Shown in pieces: positions 35,915 through 45,096 of a DNA stretch of 64,000 nt. Position 1 is the stretch's first letter. Every line of letters begins with the position of its first letter. The stretch is from Bacteroidales bacterium UBA6366 (lineage in GTDB: Bacteria; Bacteroidota; Bacteroidia; Bacteroidales; UBA932). The DNA lies in NCBI GenBank assembly GCA_002438845.1, contig DJRG01000042.1:1-64000 (forward strand), read 5' to 3'. Made by a program: the position numbers and the translations under genes. Under the pieces are notes generated by a model. It made no database searches. It saw nothing but the letters and a program-made list of their open reading frames with translations, and was not told the origin of the DNA.

Positions 35915-36943
35915 CTATCGGCTATTCCTTACAAGATTGAAGCCAGAAGACGCCCATTCCGACATCGATCCGCCATCATCGTACACAAGATACCCCTCCA
36001 ACTCATCCATAGACTCGATGAAACGCTTGGCCTCGTCCAATCCGATCACCATGCAATACGTGGCGTATGCGTCGGCCATCGTGGCATCAGGGGCGACAAT
36101 CGTGGCGCTGAGCAAGGTATGATCCACCGGATAGCCGGTGCGGGGATCTATGGTATGTGAATATTTCCTTCCGTCCTTGATGTAAAACTTACGGTAATTG
36201 CCAGAAGTGACCACACCGCATCCGCTTCCGTCACCCTGCCATTTTCCGACAAGGCCTTGGCCGCCAAGCTCCATATTCCCGTCCACCGGCATGTCCACCC
36301 CGATTGTCCACGGTTTGCCTGAAGGATTGAGACCTTCGCAATAGATCTCGCCGATGTTAACAAGCATGTCCTTGACACCGAGCGTGTGGAGATATTCAGC
36401 GATCTTGTCGCAAGTGTAGCCTTGCGCGATGGCATTGAAATTCAGCTTCGGGCGTACACCAGGATTCAGCGGCGACATATTCCCGTCCAACTTGTCCATC
36501 CCGCAGATTCTTTTCAGGCTGTCAACCTCGGCCGCCGAAGGCAAGGATTCGCTTGTGAAGCCAAAGCCCCAAGCGTCGTAGAGCGGACCGGAAGCCATGT
36601 CCAAAGCTCCTCCCGTCTCATAGAAAAGTCTTTTCGAAATGGTGAACATTTCCTTGAACATCTCATTCGGGACAACCGGCTCGCCTGAATTGTAACGGCT
36701 AAGCTTCGATCCTTTATTGTAGCCCGACAAGGTAGTGTCCACCATTGTCAGGATGGAATCCACCGCCTTACGGACCTCATTAACATTCAAGCGGCCGTCA
36801 GATCTGAACTTTACTGAATATGTCCCCCCTTGGGCATAGCCGGTCAATTCGTGACAGGAAGCCTTACCGCCACAGGAAACAGCGGCCGACAAGACAATGG
36901 AACACAGAAGAGTGCTCCAGAATATTCCTAAAATAGTTTTCAT
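35915..36943 (-). CDS. apbE: FAD:protein FMN transferase (ApbE), lipoprotein
   Basis: 342 residues from the ATG at 36943 (MKTILGIFWSTLLCSIVLSAAVSC), a lipoprotein. ApbE attaches FMN to Thr/Ser residues of flavoproteins such as the Na+-pumping NADH dehydrogenase and Rnf subunits, outside the cytoplasmic membrane. Conserved elements: ALDMASGPLYDAWGFG, LNFNAIAQGYTCDKIAEYL, LVNIGEIYCEG, SHTIDPRTGYPV and the Mg-binding APDATMADAYAT. No target flavoprotein gene lies in the window. First gene of a two-gene operon. Confidence 0.94.
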   Translation of the reverse strand: MKTILGIFWSTLLCSIVLSAAVSCGGKASCHELTGYAQGGTYSVKFRSDGRLNVNEVRKAVDSILTMVDTTLSGYNKGSKLSRYNSGEPVVPNEMFKEMFTISKRLFYETGGALDMASGPLYDAWGFGFTSESLPSAAEVDSLKRICGMDKLDGNMSPLNPGVRPKLNFNAIAQGYTCDKIAEYLHTLGVKDMLVNIGEIYCEGLNPSGKPWTIGVDMPVDGNMELGGQGLVGKWQGDGSGCGVVTSGNYRKFYIKDGRKYSHTIDPRTGYPVDHTLLSATIVAPDATMADAYATYCMVIGLDEAKRFIESMDELEGYLVYDDGGSMSEWASSGFNLVRNSR

Positions 36944-37057
36944 CAATGCAATTATAGGCATTTAGTTCCAATTATCAGGCATCATTGGACTAGTTTTTGC
37001 TTAATACCAACCGTTTTTGCGATTTTTATGCGATATTTGCATTTTCAACAGAAAAAG

Positions 37058-38077
37058 ATGAAGATAAAGAGCATTATTCTGATAGGGGTATCCGCGGCCA
37101 TGATCGCGCTGCCATCCTGCAAGAAAGATAAAGAGGAATCCTCAACCAAGGAATACCTCACCGGGACCTTGACTTTCACTATGCCTACCTATGTAACAAA
37201 AGGCGAGGCCTTCACCCTGACCCCAAAGGGAGTCACGAATCCAGGGACAGGCTCCGCGGAGGATGTCGGGTTCTACTGGACTTCCTCCTGGGACTCAAGC
37301 AAGGACACGACCAAGACAGAGACCGACAAGAGCGGTGACGGTTCCTACAAATTCACGACACCTTCAAAAGTCGGCAAATTCACAGTCAGTTGCGTGGCTT
37401 TCGCCACCAGTTACTACACGACATCTAACTCTGCCTCGTTCTCCGTCGTTGATCCGGCGCTTGACTCCACAATCACGGGAGCCTACACAAAACTCGACCC
37501 TGTTTTCACCGACCCGAGGGACGGCTGCCCATACTACACGACCACTTTCAACGGCAAGACTTGGCTGAAAAACAATCTTTACTACTCCGGAGCCGGTGTC
37601 TCCTACGAAAGCAGCGAGGCCATGGACGCTATTTTCGGCCGTTTCTACACTTGGAACGAGGCCGTCAACGCTTGTCCGGAAGGATGGCACCTTCCTTCTG
37701 ACGCCGAGTTTGTGGAGATGGCCAACGCCCTCGCCCCGAAAGGGACAGAGTTCTCGGTAAAAGAGACTTTCAGCGGTGTGGCCGGGGGAATGATGGTTGA
37801 CGCCAAGTTCCTCGGCACGAGAATGTGGGAGTACTGGCCGCAGGTGAAGATCACCAACAACGCCGGATTTTCAGCCCTTCCTATAGGTTATGCGACGGAT
37901 CCAGGTAAGTCACCAAAATTTACAGGCGTGGATAATTACGCCGTATTCTGGACTTCGGACTCGGAAAGTGACGAACTGGGTTACTGCCGCTACATCTATG
38001 TGAAACAAAATGATGTACTCATCGGGGCACGGGACAAAGAGTCGTTCCGAGCCTCAGTCAGGTGCGTGAAGGATTAG
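37058..38077 (+). CDS. FISUMP-domain lipoprotein
   Basis: 339 residues from the ATG at 37058 (MKIKSIILIGVSAAMIALPSC); an in-frame ATG at 37028 only adds a less typical leader. After an Ig-like domain (about 30-125, PTYVTKGEAFTLTPKGV) comes a 'Fibrobacter succinogenes major paralogous' domain (about 150-339): TFNGKTWLKNNLYYSGAG, ACPEGWHLPSDAEFVEMANAL, FSALPIGYAT and the closing SFRASVRCVKD. The fold is C-type-lectin-like; the family is found on surfaces of Bacteroidetes and Fibrobacteres with no settled role. Monocistronic and convergent with lolA. Confidence 0.85.
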   Translation: MKIKSIILIGVSAAMIALPSCKKDKEESSTKEYLTGTLTFTMPTYVTKGEAFTLTPKGVTNPGTGSAEDVGFYWTSSWDSSKDTTKTETDKSGDGSYKFTTPSKVGKFTVSCVAFATSYYTTSNSASFSVVDPALDSTITGAYTKLDPVFTDPRDGCPYYTTTFNGKTWLKNNLYYSGAGVSYESSEAMDAIFGRFYTWNEAVNACPEGWHLPSDAEFVEMANALAPKGTEFSVKETFSGVAGGMMVDAKFLGTRMWEYWPQVKITNNAGFSALPIGYATDPGKSPKFTGVDNYAVFWTSDSESDELGYCRYIYVKQNDVLIGARDKESFRASVRCVKD

Positions 38078-38097
38078 TCTGCCGATACGTGGGACCG

Positions 38098-38751
38098 CTA
38101 TCGCAGATCCGTGACGACATACGAAGAACCAAGAGTCTTTTCGTCAAAGCGGAAAGACTCTTTTGGTTTCACGGCCTCCCCAAATCTGAGATTGGTTATC
38201 ACGAATTCCGACACGGATCCGTCATTCAGCCTTACCTCGGCCCCGACAAGAGTTTCGGTGCCGCTTTTGAAGAACAGCTTGAGCCCGGCGATGTCCATCG
38301 AGCCTTTTCCCTTATGGACCGGAGACAGGACCGAGGCATCCATCACCTTCCCGCCGAACTTGGAGACCCCGAAAGAGACCTCGCTGAAAGCTTTGTCAAT
38401 AGAGGCTATCATGAGAGCGGGATTCGTGGCATAACTGTCGTAAGAATCGTCAACTGATTCTATCAAAGCCTCTTCAGAGACACGGTCAATCGTCCAGCGT
38501 GTCTTTCCGTCGCACCAGATTTCAAGCCCGTTTCCGTCCACGAAGAATGAGACGCCCTGCACCTCAACCTTTCCGTTCCCTGTCATCTTAGCCTTCTTCG
38601 TGGGCATTGTGAACGAATAATCAAAAGAAACCAGCGAGGCTGAGACCTTGCTGACAAAAGCGTCCAACGTCCCGCTCTTGGCAAGCGAGAGCTGCGGCAG
38701 CGCAAGAAACGCCACCGCCGCGGCAATGAATATTCTTGAGATTGTCTTCAT
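38098..38751 (-). CDS. LolA-like outer-membrane lipoprotein carrier
   Basis: 217 residues with a Sec signal (MKTISRIFIAAAVAFLALPQLSLA). The mature part has the LolA half-barrel pattern: VSASLVSFDYSFTMPTKKAK, GVSFFVDGNGLEIWCDGKTRWTID and VRLNDGSVSEFVITNLRFGE. LolA ferries lipoproteins through the periplasm, a heavy task in an organism with this many lipoproteins. It lies 41 bp after ftsK, an arrangement common in bacteria. Confidence 0.85.
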   Translation of the reverse strand: MKTISRIFIAAAVAFLALPQLSLAKSGTLDAFVSKVSASLVSFDYSFTMPTKKAKMTGNGKVEVQGVSFFVDGNGLEIWCDGKTRWTIDRVSEEALIESVDDSYDSYATNPALMIASIDKAFSEVSFGVSKFGGKVMDASVLSPVHKGKGSMDIAGLKLFFKSGTETLVGAEVRLNDGSVSEFVITNLRFGEAVKPKESFRFDEKTLGSSYVVTDLR

Positions 38752-38770
38752 AATTCTTTAAGTACGAGCA

Positions 38771-38791
38771 CAAGCCGTGCCTCACGGCTTG
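38771..38791 (-). other. Hairpin between ftsK and lolA
   Basis: A perfect 9-bp stem, CAAGCCGTG and CACGGCTTG, with a 3-nt loop, begins 1 bp from the ftsK stop codon. There is no T-run, so full termination is unlikely; it may lower read-through into lolA or protect the upstream mRNA. Confidence 0.55.
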
Positions 38792-38792
38792 A

Positions 38793-41249
38793 TCACTGAT
38801 TCTTGTAGGCGGCTATGATCTGGTCCAGTTCATCAAGACTTGAGACAAGCACCTGACGAGGCTTGGATCCCTCCTGAGGGCCGACGACACCGGCGGCCTG
38901 AAGTTGATCCATGACACGTCCAGCCTTGGCGTACCCCATCCCGAGCCGTCTCTGAAGATCGGACGTGGAGCCTCTCTGGCTCATTACCACCAGCTTGGCG
39001 GCCTCCTCGAAGCGCTCGTCAAGCTTTGTCATGTCAACCATGCCACCAGAGCCTTCCTCTGTGTCATCATCGACAGGCGGAAGGTAACATGGAGTGTTGA
39101 AGCACTTTCCGTAGCCATCCTGTGAACCGATATATTCAGTAAGCCTGTTGATTTCCTCGCTGTCGATGTAGGCGCATTGCACACGCTCCATCTCGACTCC
39201 GGCATAGTAAAGCATGTCCCCCTTGCCGATGAGTTTCTCTGCCCCTGGAGAGTCCAGAATCGTCGATGAGTCGGTTCTGGAAACGACCCTGAAGGCGATT
39301 CTGGTCGGGAAGTTCGTCTTGATGAGTCCTGTGATGACATCCACGGATGGTCTCTGGGTGGCCAGCACGACATGCAGACCGGCGGCGCGGCCTTTCTGGG
39401 CGAGCCTGATGATGGAGGTGGTGATGCTGCGGGCCACCGCCTTGGCATCTCCGCTGCCACCGACAGACATCGTCAGGTCGGCATATTCATCAATGATGGT
39501 GACTATGTACGGCAGGAAACGGTGTCCCTCGTCAGGACGAAGCTTTCTGTTACGGTACTTCTCGTTGTAAGTCTTTATGTTCGGCACGGAAGCACGGCTC
39601 AGGAGCTCATACCGCTGATCCATCTCGATGCACAGAGAGCGGAGTATCTTGTCAGCCTTGTCGGCTTTCTTCACAATGGCGTTGTCCTTTTCCTCCTGCT
39701 CGTCATTGCAAGGGAGAACGGCAAGATAATGCTTCAGAAGATGGGCGTATGCCGAGAACTCGACCATCTTAGGATCGATGAACACAAGTTTCAGCTCCGA
39801 CGGATGCTTCGCGTAAAGCAGAGACGTCACTATGACGTTCAGTCCCACCGACTTACCCTGTTTGGTCGCTCCCGCAACCAGAAGGTGTGGCGCGTCGGCC
39901 AGATCAAAGACCTTGACTTTCTGCTGGATGGTGTAGCCTATGGCGACCGGGAGCTCTGCCTTGCTGGAACGGAACGCGTTATCATTGAGCACCGCGCGCA
40001 TCGGGACAATCGACGGACGGTCGTTGGCGACCTCTATTCCGACGGAATCGGTAAGGGTGACGACACGGACTCCCCTTGCGTGCAGATGCATGCCAAGGTC
40101 TTCCTGGAGCTTCTTGATCTCGGAAATCTTGACACCGGGGGCCGGGTAGACTTTATAGAGGGTCACTGTAGGACCCACGATGGCCTTGACATCGGTGATC
40201 TGGATGCGGTAGTTCTCCAGAGCGTTACGGATTCTGGCGTTGTTTCTGGCCAGCTCCTCATCGGAGACCTCGTTCCGGCTTGAGGAATATGAATCCAGCA
40301 GTTCCAGGGAAGGAAACTGATAATCCGGAAGTTCGTCACGGACGTTGATCCTTGGAAGTTCTTTCTTGATGTCGGTGGAAAGTTTATCGCCTTTGACCAC
40401 TTCCATGGATTTTTCCGTGACATCGGTGGCTTCGACGGGATCAGCCACCGATTGCTGCGGCCCCTGAGCCTGTCGAAGGGACGGATCTGAGATATTCAAA
40501 GAAGATGTTTCTGTCCGGCTTGCGGTCCCGACGGTTGGTGAGTCTTGTCGAACCACGGTTGGTGAGCTTTGCCGAACCACGGTGGCTTCGACGGGCTCAG
40601 CCACCGACTGTGGTCCCTGAGCCTGCCGAAGGGACTGTTCCCCGGACTCTTCTTCCTCAGCGACACATTCCTTCCTCTTCCCCAGCGACATCAGCCAGTC
40701 CGAAAACTTCCTGGAAGCCAGAACCAGCCAGACAATCACCAGAAAAGCCAGCATGAAACCGGTAAGGATTTCTCCGAAAACAACCGAGACCCACCCGATG
40801 ACAGATTCCCCGCACTCACCTCCGAGTCCTCCCCCGAAAGCGTTGCCGAGCCCGGACAAATCAGAGACAAACGCAAGTATGAAAGACGAGATTATCGCTC
40901 CCGTTACTGTCAAGAGCGCCGTCTTAACCATCGAATAATGCCACCTGTGCAGCAGCAACCGCACCGAAACGGCGAACAGGATGACCACAAAAGCCAGACT
41001 GCCAAGCCCGAACCACCTGCGCACAAGCAGGTCGGCCCATCTGTAGCCCATCTTGCCGGCGACGTTGCTCACTCTGGCCGAAGTGTCCCCCACGGCTGTA
41101 TACAAAGAACTCTGGTCCGCCTTCCATGTGAAGAAATAGGACACGGTCGCCAGCAAGGTGAACACCGCCAGCAATGCGACAAGAAAGCCGGCGCCTTTCG
41201 TCAGCCTAGCCTTGTCCTCCTCATCCATATTCCTCCAGAATCTGAACAT
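38793..41249 (-). CDS. ftsK: DNA translocase FtsK
   Basis: 818 residues. Septal motor that pumps chromosome ends into daughter cells. Four membrane helices occupy about residues 19-40, 65-86, 92-120 and 140-175. A linker (about 180-300) follows, containing two copies of a REP-derived peptide (SLRQAQGPQ...). Then come the FtsK beta domain (YRIQITDVKAIVGPTVTLY), RecA-like motor with Walker A GATKQGKSVG and Walker B LVFIDPKM, TIIDEYADL, and the C-terminal gamma winged helix that reads KOPS-type sites (STSDLQRRLGMGYAKAGRVM). Its ATG overlaps the DUF4290 stop (TAATG). The linker repeats are unlike the rest of the gene. Confidence 0.95.
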   Translation of the reverse strand: MFRFWRNMDEEDKARLTKGAGFLVALLAVFTLLATVSYFFTWKADQSSLYTAVGDTSARVSNVAGKMGYRWADLLVRRWFGLGSLAFVVILFAVSVRLLLHRWHYSMVKTALLTVTGAIISSFILAFVSDLSGLGNAFGGGLGGECGESVIGWVSVVFGEILTGFMLAFLVIVWLVLASRKFSDWLMSLGKRKECVAEEEESGEQSLRQAQGPQSVAEPVEATVVRQSSPTVVRQDSPTVGTASRTETSSLNISDPSLRQAQGPQQSVADPVEATDVTEKSMEVVKGDKLSTDIKKELPRINVRDELPDYQFPSLELLDSYSSSRNEVSDEELARNNARIRNALENYRIQITDVKAIVGPTVTLYKVYPAPGVKISEIKKLQEDLGMHLHARGVRVVTLTDSVGIEVANDRPSIVPMRAVLNDNAFRSSKAELPVAIGYTIQQKVKVFDLADAPHLLVAGATKQGKSVGLNVIVTSLLYAKHPSELKLVFIDPKMVEFSAYAHLLKHYLAVLPCNDEQEEKDNAIVKKADKADKILRSLCIEMDQRYELLSRASVPNIKTYNEKYRNRKLRPDEGHRFLPYIVTIIDEYADLTMSVGGSGDAKAVARSITTSIIRLAQKGRAAGLHVVLATQRPSVDVITGLIKTNFPTRIAFRVVSRTDSSTILDSPGAEKLIGKGDMLYYAGVEMERVQCAYIDSEEINRLTEYIGSQDGYGKCFNTPCYLPPVDDDTEEGSGGMVDMTKLDERFEEAAKLVVMSQRGSTSDLQRRLGMGYAKAGRVMDQLQAAGVVGPQEGSKPRQVLVSSLDELDQIIAAYKNQ
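40425..40481. repeat. REP-type repeat copy A inside ftsK
   Basis: 57 bp running from GGTGGCTTCGACGGGATCAG to GAGCCTGTCGAAGGGA. The ends form an imperfect inverted repeat (CTTCGAC... / ...GTCGAAG). It is in frame with ftsK and encodes a peptide of the form LRQAQGPQQSVADPVEAT. Copy B lies 100 bp away. Confidence 0.8.
40531..40602. repeat. Three 24-bp tandem units inside the ftsK linker
   Basis: Units at 40531-40554, 40555-40578 and 40579-40602. The first two differ at only two positions (ACGGTTGGTGAGTCTTGTCG... versus ...GAGCTTTGCCG...); the third keeps ACGGT and then enters REP copy B. Being multiples of three, they keep the ftsK frame and encode repeats of VRQ(S/D)SPTV. Confidence 0.75.
40581..40635. 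repeat. REP-type repeat copy B inside ftsK
   Basis: About 54 bp from GGTGGCTTCGACGGGCTCAG to GAGCCTGCCGAAGGGA, about 90% identical to copy A apart from one missing codon. Palindromic ends CTTCGACGGGCTCAG / CTGAGCCTGCCGAAG. Encodes LRQAQGPQSVAEPVEAT in the FtsK linker. Confidence 0.8.
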
Positions 41250-41908
41250 TATTTCCTGTTCTTGCGGTTCCCCTTCTTGTTGTTTCTACGATTCTGGCCC
41301 ATGCCAAGATTCATCCCAGGGCGGGAGAAATTGGAGTCGAAAGAGATCTTCGAAAGTTCCAGATCAGCAGGGACCTGAATCCGATAGTCGGAAAGTTTCT
41401 CGATGTCCGCGAATATCGTCTCGTCAGCCACGCTGTCCTTGTTCCAGATCAAATACTGCTGTCTCATGTAGATCGCCAGCGAGCGCAACATCGACCTTTT
41501 GACCTCTCCCTCAGGCTCGCCCGCGATCAAGTCGATTATGCTCTCAATGTTTCTCCCGTAATGTCTGGCACGTACAGGGGCCTTGTCCATAGGAATGTTC
41601 ATCGGAGGCACTTCCATCGCCTCAGGATGAGGAGCGGGGTACGGAGAGTCGATGTCCAGATCATACCCGGCGATCATGTAAAGATGATCCCAGAGTTTCT
41701 GCTCGTAGTTTTCCTGCATGTGGACCTGAGGATTCAGGGTTTCCATCACTCTGACCACAGCACGGGCCTGTTCGGTCCGTTTCGCCCTGTCGGGAATCGC
41801 CTTGACCTGCTCGACCATATTCAGGACGATGCGGCCATATTCAGGCATCTGAAGTTTTTCCCTCTCCGTGTTGTAGTAGAGCTTTATAGAGTTGTCGTTA
41901 GCTTCCAT
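41249..41908 (-). CDS. DUF4290 protein
   Basis: 219 residues from the ATG at 41908 (MEANDNSIKLYYNTERE). Cytoplasmic, helical, with the conserved YNTEREKLQMPEYGRIVL start and the Asn/Gly/Arg/Lys-rich tail RNNKKGNRKNRK. DUF4290 is confined to Bacteroidetes; the basic tail suggests nucleic-acid contact but no function is established. It sits between addA and ftsK, suggesting a link to DNA repair or segregation. Its stop overlaps the ftsK start. Confidence 0.85.
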   Translation of the reverse strand: MEANDNSIKLYYNTEREKLQMPEYGRIVLNMVEQVKAIPDRAKRTEQARAVVRVMETLNPQVHMQENYEQKLWDHLYMIAGYDLDIDSPYPAPHPEAMEVPPMNIPMDKAPVRARHYGRNIESIIDLIAGEPEGEVKRSMLRSLAIYMRQQYLIWNKDSVADETIFADIEKLSDYRIQVPADLELSKISFDSNFSRPGMNLGMGQNRRNNKKGNRKNRK

Positions 41909-41946
41909 AAAATAATATTTTGAGTCAAATGGCAAATATACGAAAA

Positions 41947-44900
41947 TTATTCCACCTCATCAGTAAGTACGTACCATATTATGGGAGTTATCTCTGAATA
42001 TCCCATCCGGCGGTAGATGTCGGCATACCGGGAGACCTGACGGCGGTAACGGCGGTTCTTCTCCCCGAATTTGTAGTCGATGACCGTCACATTCCCGTCC
42101 TTGATCAAGACCCTGTCCGGGCGGCGGAGCTCTCCGTCAGTGTCGATCAGGCCGGTCTCGTTCAGGACTTCAGCACCGTCGACCGGAAACCAATCGGGAT
42201 GAGCGGCGACTCTTTGGGTAAGAATATTCAGGTACTCTTCTTCCCGGCCGGCATCTATTTCCCCAGACTCGAACGCGTGACGGACGGCATCCGGCAAATC
42301 ACTCAAGGTGACAACCTCGGAAAGGATGCCGTGAAGCACCGTTCCGTTGAGCCTGGCTTCGTTCCTGACCTCATCGCAGAAGAAATCAATGGAGTCGGCG
42401 CTGAACTTAAGACGCCCCCGCTCCCTGACATCAGATTCTTCATCTTCCGCCTGTGGGTTCAGCGGATAGGACGGGTAGCCTGGCGTCAGTTCGGAGATGG
42501 TGTCCGATTTTCTTTTCACAGTGCTGTAATTGAATATATCACCCTTGGAGAACACGATCTTATCATCAGCTTCTTCCCTGACATATCCTAAAGCCTCACC
42601 ATAGCCGTACAGATAGGCATAGAGGATCTGTGAGAAGTCTGTGAAGTCGCACGAGGGGACCGGTACAATGGCGGCCGCGATCTTCTCCGGCGGATTGGAG
42701 GCGATGACAGTCAGTCCCTTAACCGGTCTTGTCAAAGCCACATAGAACGTGTTGATGTTGTCCACAAGCTGAAACTGCATCTCTCTCTGGCTCCCTTCAC
42801 GGAACAAGGAATCCTCATTGGCCGGCTTCCTCAACGACACATTATAGACCCCGTCGGCGATTCCCTCAAGCTCTGTTCCCTCCACCGTAGGACGAGTCCA
42901 GTGCTTCTCGCTGCGGAAGAGTCCGATCTCCTCGGCGAACGGGAAGATCACATGCTGGAACTCAAGTCCTTTAGACTTATGGATTGTCATGACCCTGACC
43001 GACTCAGGATCGGAAGGCGAACTGATCTTCGGATCCGCCTCCTGCCAGGCCTTCAGGAAACCGTCGATGGCGTTCCCGTTTACAGCGACATAGTCCTGCA
43101 TGAAGTCCATCAACGCCTGGACATACTGCGTCTCTGACTCAAACAGTTCCGGATCCCGGTCCTTGAGGATGCGCAGAAGCTGCTCACAGAGGTCGGACAG
43201 GGACAGGCAGGACAACTCGGCGACGTTGATGTCCAGTTCTCCGGCAAGAAAGGACCCTATGCTGTCGTCCTCATTCTCGACCGATGACAGGAGCGACACG
43301 ACCTGACGGGCCACCGCCGAGGATTTCAAATGCAGCGAATCATCGGAGATCACGCTGATTCCGTTGTCCATCAAGAACATGGCCACATCCGAGCCATGCC
43401 TGTTGCTTCTGACCAGCACAGTGATCTCACCGAACCTCGCCCCGGCCTCATGAACCCTGTTCACCGCATCCAGAATCTCCTGCATCTCGTCCTCCTTGTC
43501 GCAGAAGACGACATCGACACTCCCGTCTGACGGACTCTTGGCCTTCACAAACTGACCTGCATCCGAATAGATGTCATGAACCTTGAAGCCAGACTCGTCA
43601 GCCGACATGCCGTCGAGAATCGTGGAGGCATATTCAAAGAAACCGTTGTTGAACTCGACTATATTCCTAAGGCTTCGGTAGTTGCTGTCAAGGGTTTCCA
43701 CTTCGCACTGAGAGAACTCACCCTGCACCTCGCGCGCCATCATCCGCCAGTCGGAGCCCCGCCATCGGTAAATGCTCTGCTTCACGTCTCCAACAAGGAG
43801 GTTCTCCTTCCCCTGCGCCACACTGTTCTCAATCAGCGGCCGGAAATTGTCCCATTGGATCCGCGAGGTGTCCTGGAACTCGTCCAACAGAAAATGCTCG
43901 AATCGCACTCCTAACTTCTCGTAGATGAACGGAGCGTCCGTGCCGTCAATGATATTCCTCAAAATCACGTTGGAGTCGTCCAGGCTCAGCACATTCTTCT
44001 CCTTCATCAGTGCCCGAAACTCTCGGTCAAGATCTCCGGCGATTCCCAATTCATTCAGAATCAAAGAGATTTTCGAAGCTGTGACATAGACCTTATACTT
44101 TTCCGTGAATATCCCGCAGTACCTTTGAAGCAGCGGCATCAACCTCCCCTCCACCGGCGCGAACCTGTTCAAATCAGCCTTTCTGAACCATTTGCTGAAA
44201 TCCTCGCTGTTCTTGAATATGGTTGCGGACGGGTATGCCGGCTCATCCTTGGAATCCGAGGCGGCGCAGACATAGATCGAATTGAAGCACTTCCGCGAGA
44301 AATCCTCGTTCGACAGGCCTTCCTCTCCGGCGGCGCTGACAAACGCCTTTGCGGCCTCCCGCACCTCCTTCACGAACGAAGTCATCACCCCGGAAAGCGC
44401 CTTCTTCATCCTCGAAAGATTCTCTTTTGAATATTCCTTCTCCTCGTCAATGCCATATTCTTCGACAGCGGCCCTGTGCTCGTCCGATTTCAGGGTCATC
44501 GCGACAGTCTTCAGGTTATTCTCCAGATTGTAGCGCTTGCCTTTCTCCAAGTCATCCATCACGCTCTGTGTCAGCCACTGAAGAAGATCCTTGTTGTCAT
44601 CCGAAAGAGAGTCAAGCACCCTGTCGACGCTTTCCGAGACCAGTGACTCACGGTCCAGTTCCACCTGGTACGTGGCGAACTGCCCGATCTCACGAGAGAA
44701 AGCCTTGAGAGTCTGCTGGAAGAAACGGTCTATCGTGCTGACAGCGAACGCTCCATAATCATGCAGGATATCGCACAGCACTGTCTCCGAACGTCGGCGA
44801 AGTCCGTCCTCGGAGTCAAAGAACGGGACAAGATCCTCATAATAAGGAGAATCTTTCGGCGTAGTCGCAAGCAGATGCAGCTCCTTCAAGATTCGGCTTT

Positions 44901-45051
44901 TCATCTCGTCCGTGGCCTTGTTGGTGAATGTCACCGCAAGAATATGCCTGTAGGAATATCTCTCCTCGTCAGTCAGCAGGAGTCTTATGTATGTTTTGGC
45001 CAGATTGAAGGTCTTACCTGATCCGGCTGATGCTTTCATTATCCTAATCAT
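41947..45051 (-). CDS. AddA/RecB-like helicase-nuclease
   Basis: 1034 residues from the ATG at 45051 (MIRIMKASAGSGKT); a GTG two codons upstream is also possible. UvrD-type helicase motifs: Walker A ASAGSGKT, AVTFTNKATDEMKSRI (Ia), LLDEFQDTS (II), VGDVKQSIYRWRGSD (III), VMTIHKSKGLEFQ (V) and YVALTRPVKGL (VI). The C-terminus is a PD-(D/E)XK nuclease: GTVLHGILSEV, DRVLIKDGNVTVIDYKFGE and YRRQVSRYA. With the upstream AddB-like protein it would resect double-strand breaks for RecA loading. Both genes are 45 bp apart. Family call sure; whether it recognises a Chi-like sequence is not visible. Confidence 0.92.
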   Translation of the reverse strand: MIRIMKASAGSGKTFNLAKTYIRLLLTDEERYSYRHILAVTFTNKATDEMKSRILKELHLLATTPKDSPYYEDLVPFFDSEDGLRRRSETVLCDILHDYGAFAVSTIDRFFQQTLKAFSREIGQFATYQVELDRESLVSESVDRVLDSLSDDNKDLLQWLTQSVMDDLEKGKRYNLENNLKTVAMTLKSDEHRAAVEEYGIDEEKEYSKENLSRMKKALSGVMTSFVKEVREAAKAFVSAAGEEGLSNEDFSRKCFNSIYVCAASDSKDEPAYPSATIFKNSEDFSKWFRKADLNRFAPVEGRLMPLLQRYCGIFTEKYKVYVTASKISLILNELGIAGDLDREFRALMKEKNVLSLDDSNVILRNIIDGTDAPFIYEKLGVRFEHFLLDEFQDTSRIQWDNFRPLIENSVAQGKENLLVGDVKQSIYRWRGSDWRMMAREVQGEFSQCEVETLDSNYRSLRNIVEFNNGFFEYASTILDGMSADESGFKVHDIYSDAGQFVKAKSPSDGSVDVVFCDKEDEMQEILDAVNRVHEAGARFGEITVLVRSNRHGSDVAMFLMDNGISVISDDSLHLKSSAVARQVVSLLSSVENEDDSIGSFLAGELDINVAELSCLSLSDLCEQLLRILKDRDPELFESETQYVQALMDFMQDYVAVNGNAIDGFLKAWQEADPKISSPSDPESVRVMTIHKSKGLEFQHVIFPFAEEIGLFRSEKHWTRPTVEGTELEGIADGVYNVSLRKPANEDSLFREGSQREMQFQLVDNINTFYVALTRPVKGLTVIASNPPEKIAAAIVPVPSCDFTDFSQILYAYLYGYGEALGYVREEADDKIVFSKGDIFNYSTVKRKSDTISELTPGYPSYPLNPQAEDEESDVRERGRLKFSADSIDFFCDEVRNEARLNGTVLHGILSEVVTLSDLPDAVRHAFESGEIDAGREEEYLNILTQRVAAHPDWFPVDGAEVLNETGLIDTDGELRRPDRVLIKDGNVTVIDYKFGEKNRRYRRQVSRYADIYRRMGYSEITPIIWYVLTDEVE

Positions 45052-45096
45052 TCCCACCCGCTTTTATATTCATCATCATTGTCATCCTCACCGTGA

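Noticed and set aside
38771..38791. Terminator between ftsK and lolA
   Set aside because: The stem is perfect but lacks a T-run, so it is listed only as a hairpin.
40425..40635. CRISPR-like array
   Set aside because: The repeats are only two to three, palindromic, in frame with ftsK and lack uniform spacers; they fit REP elements.
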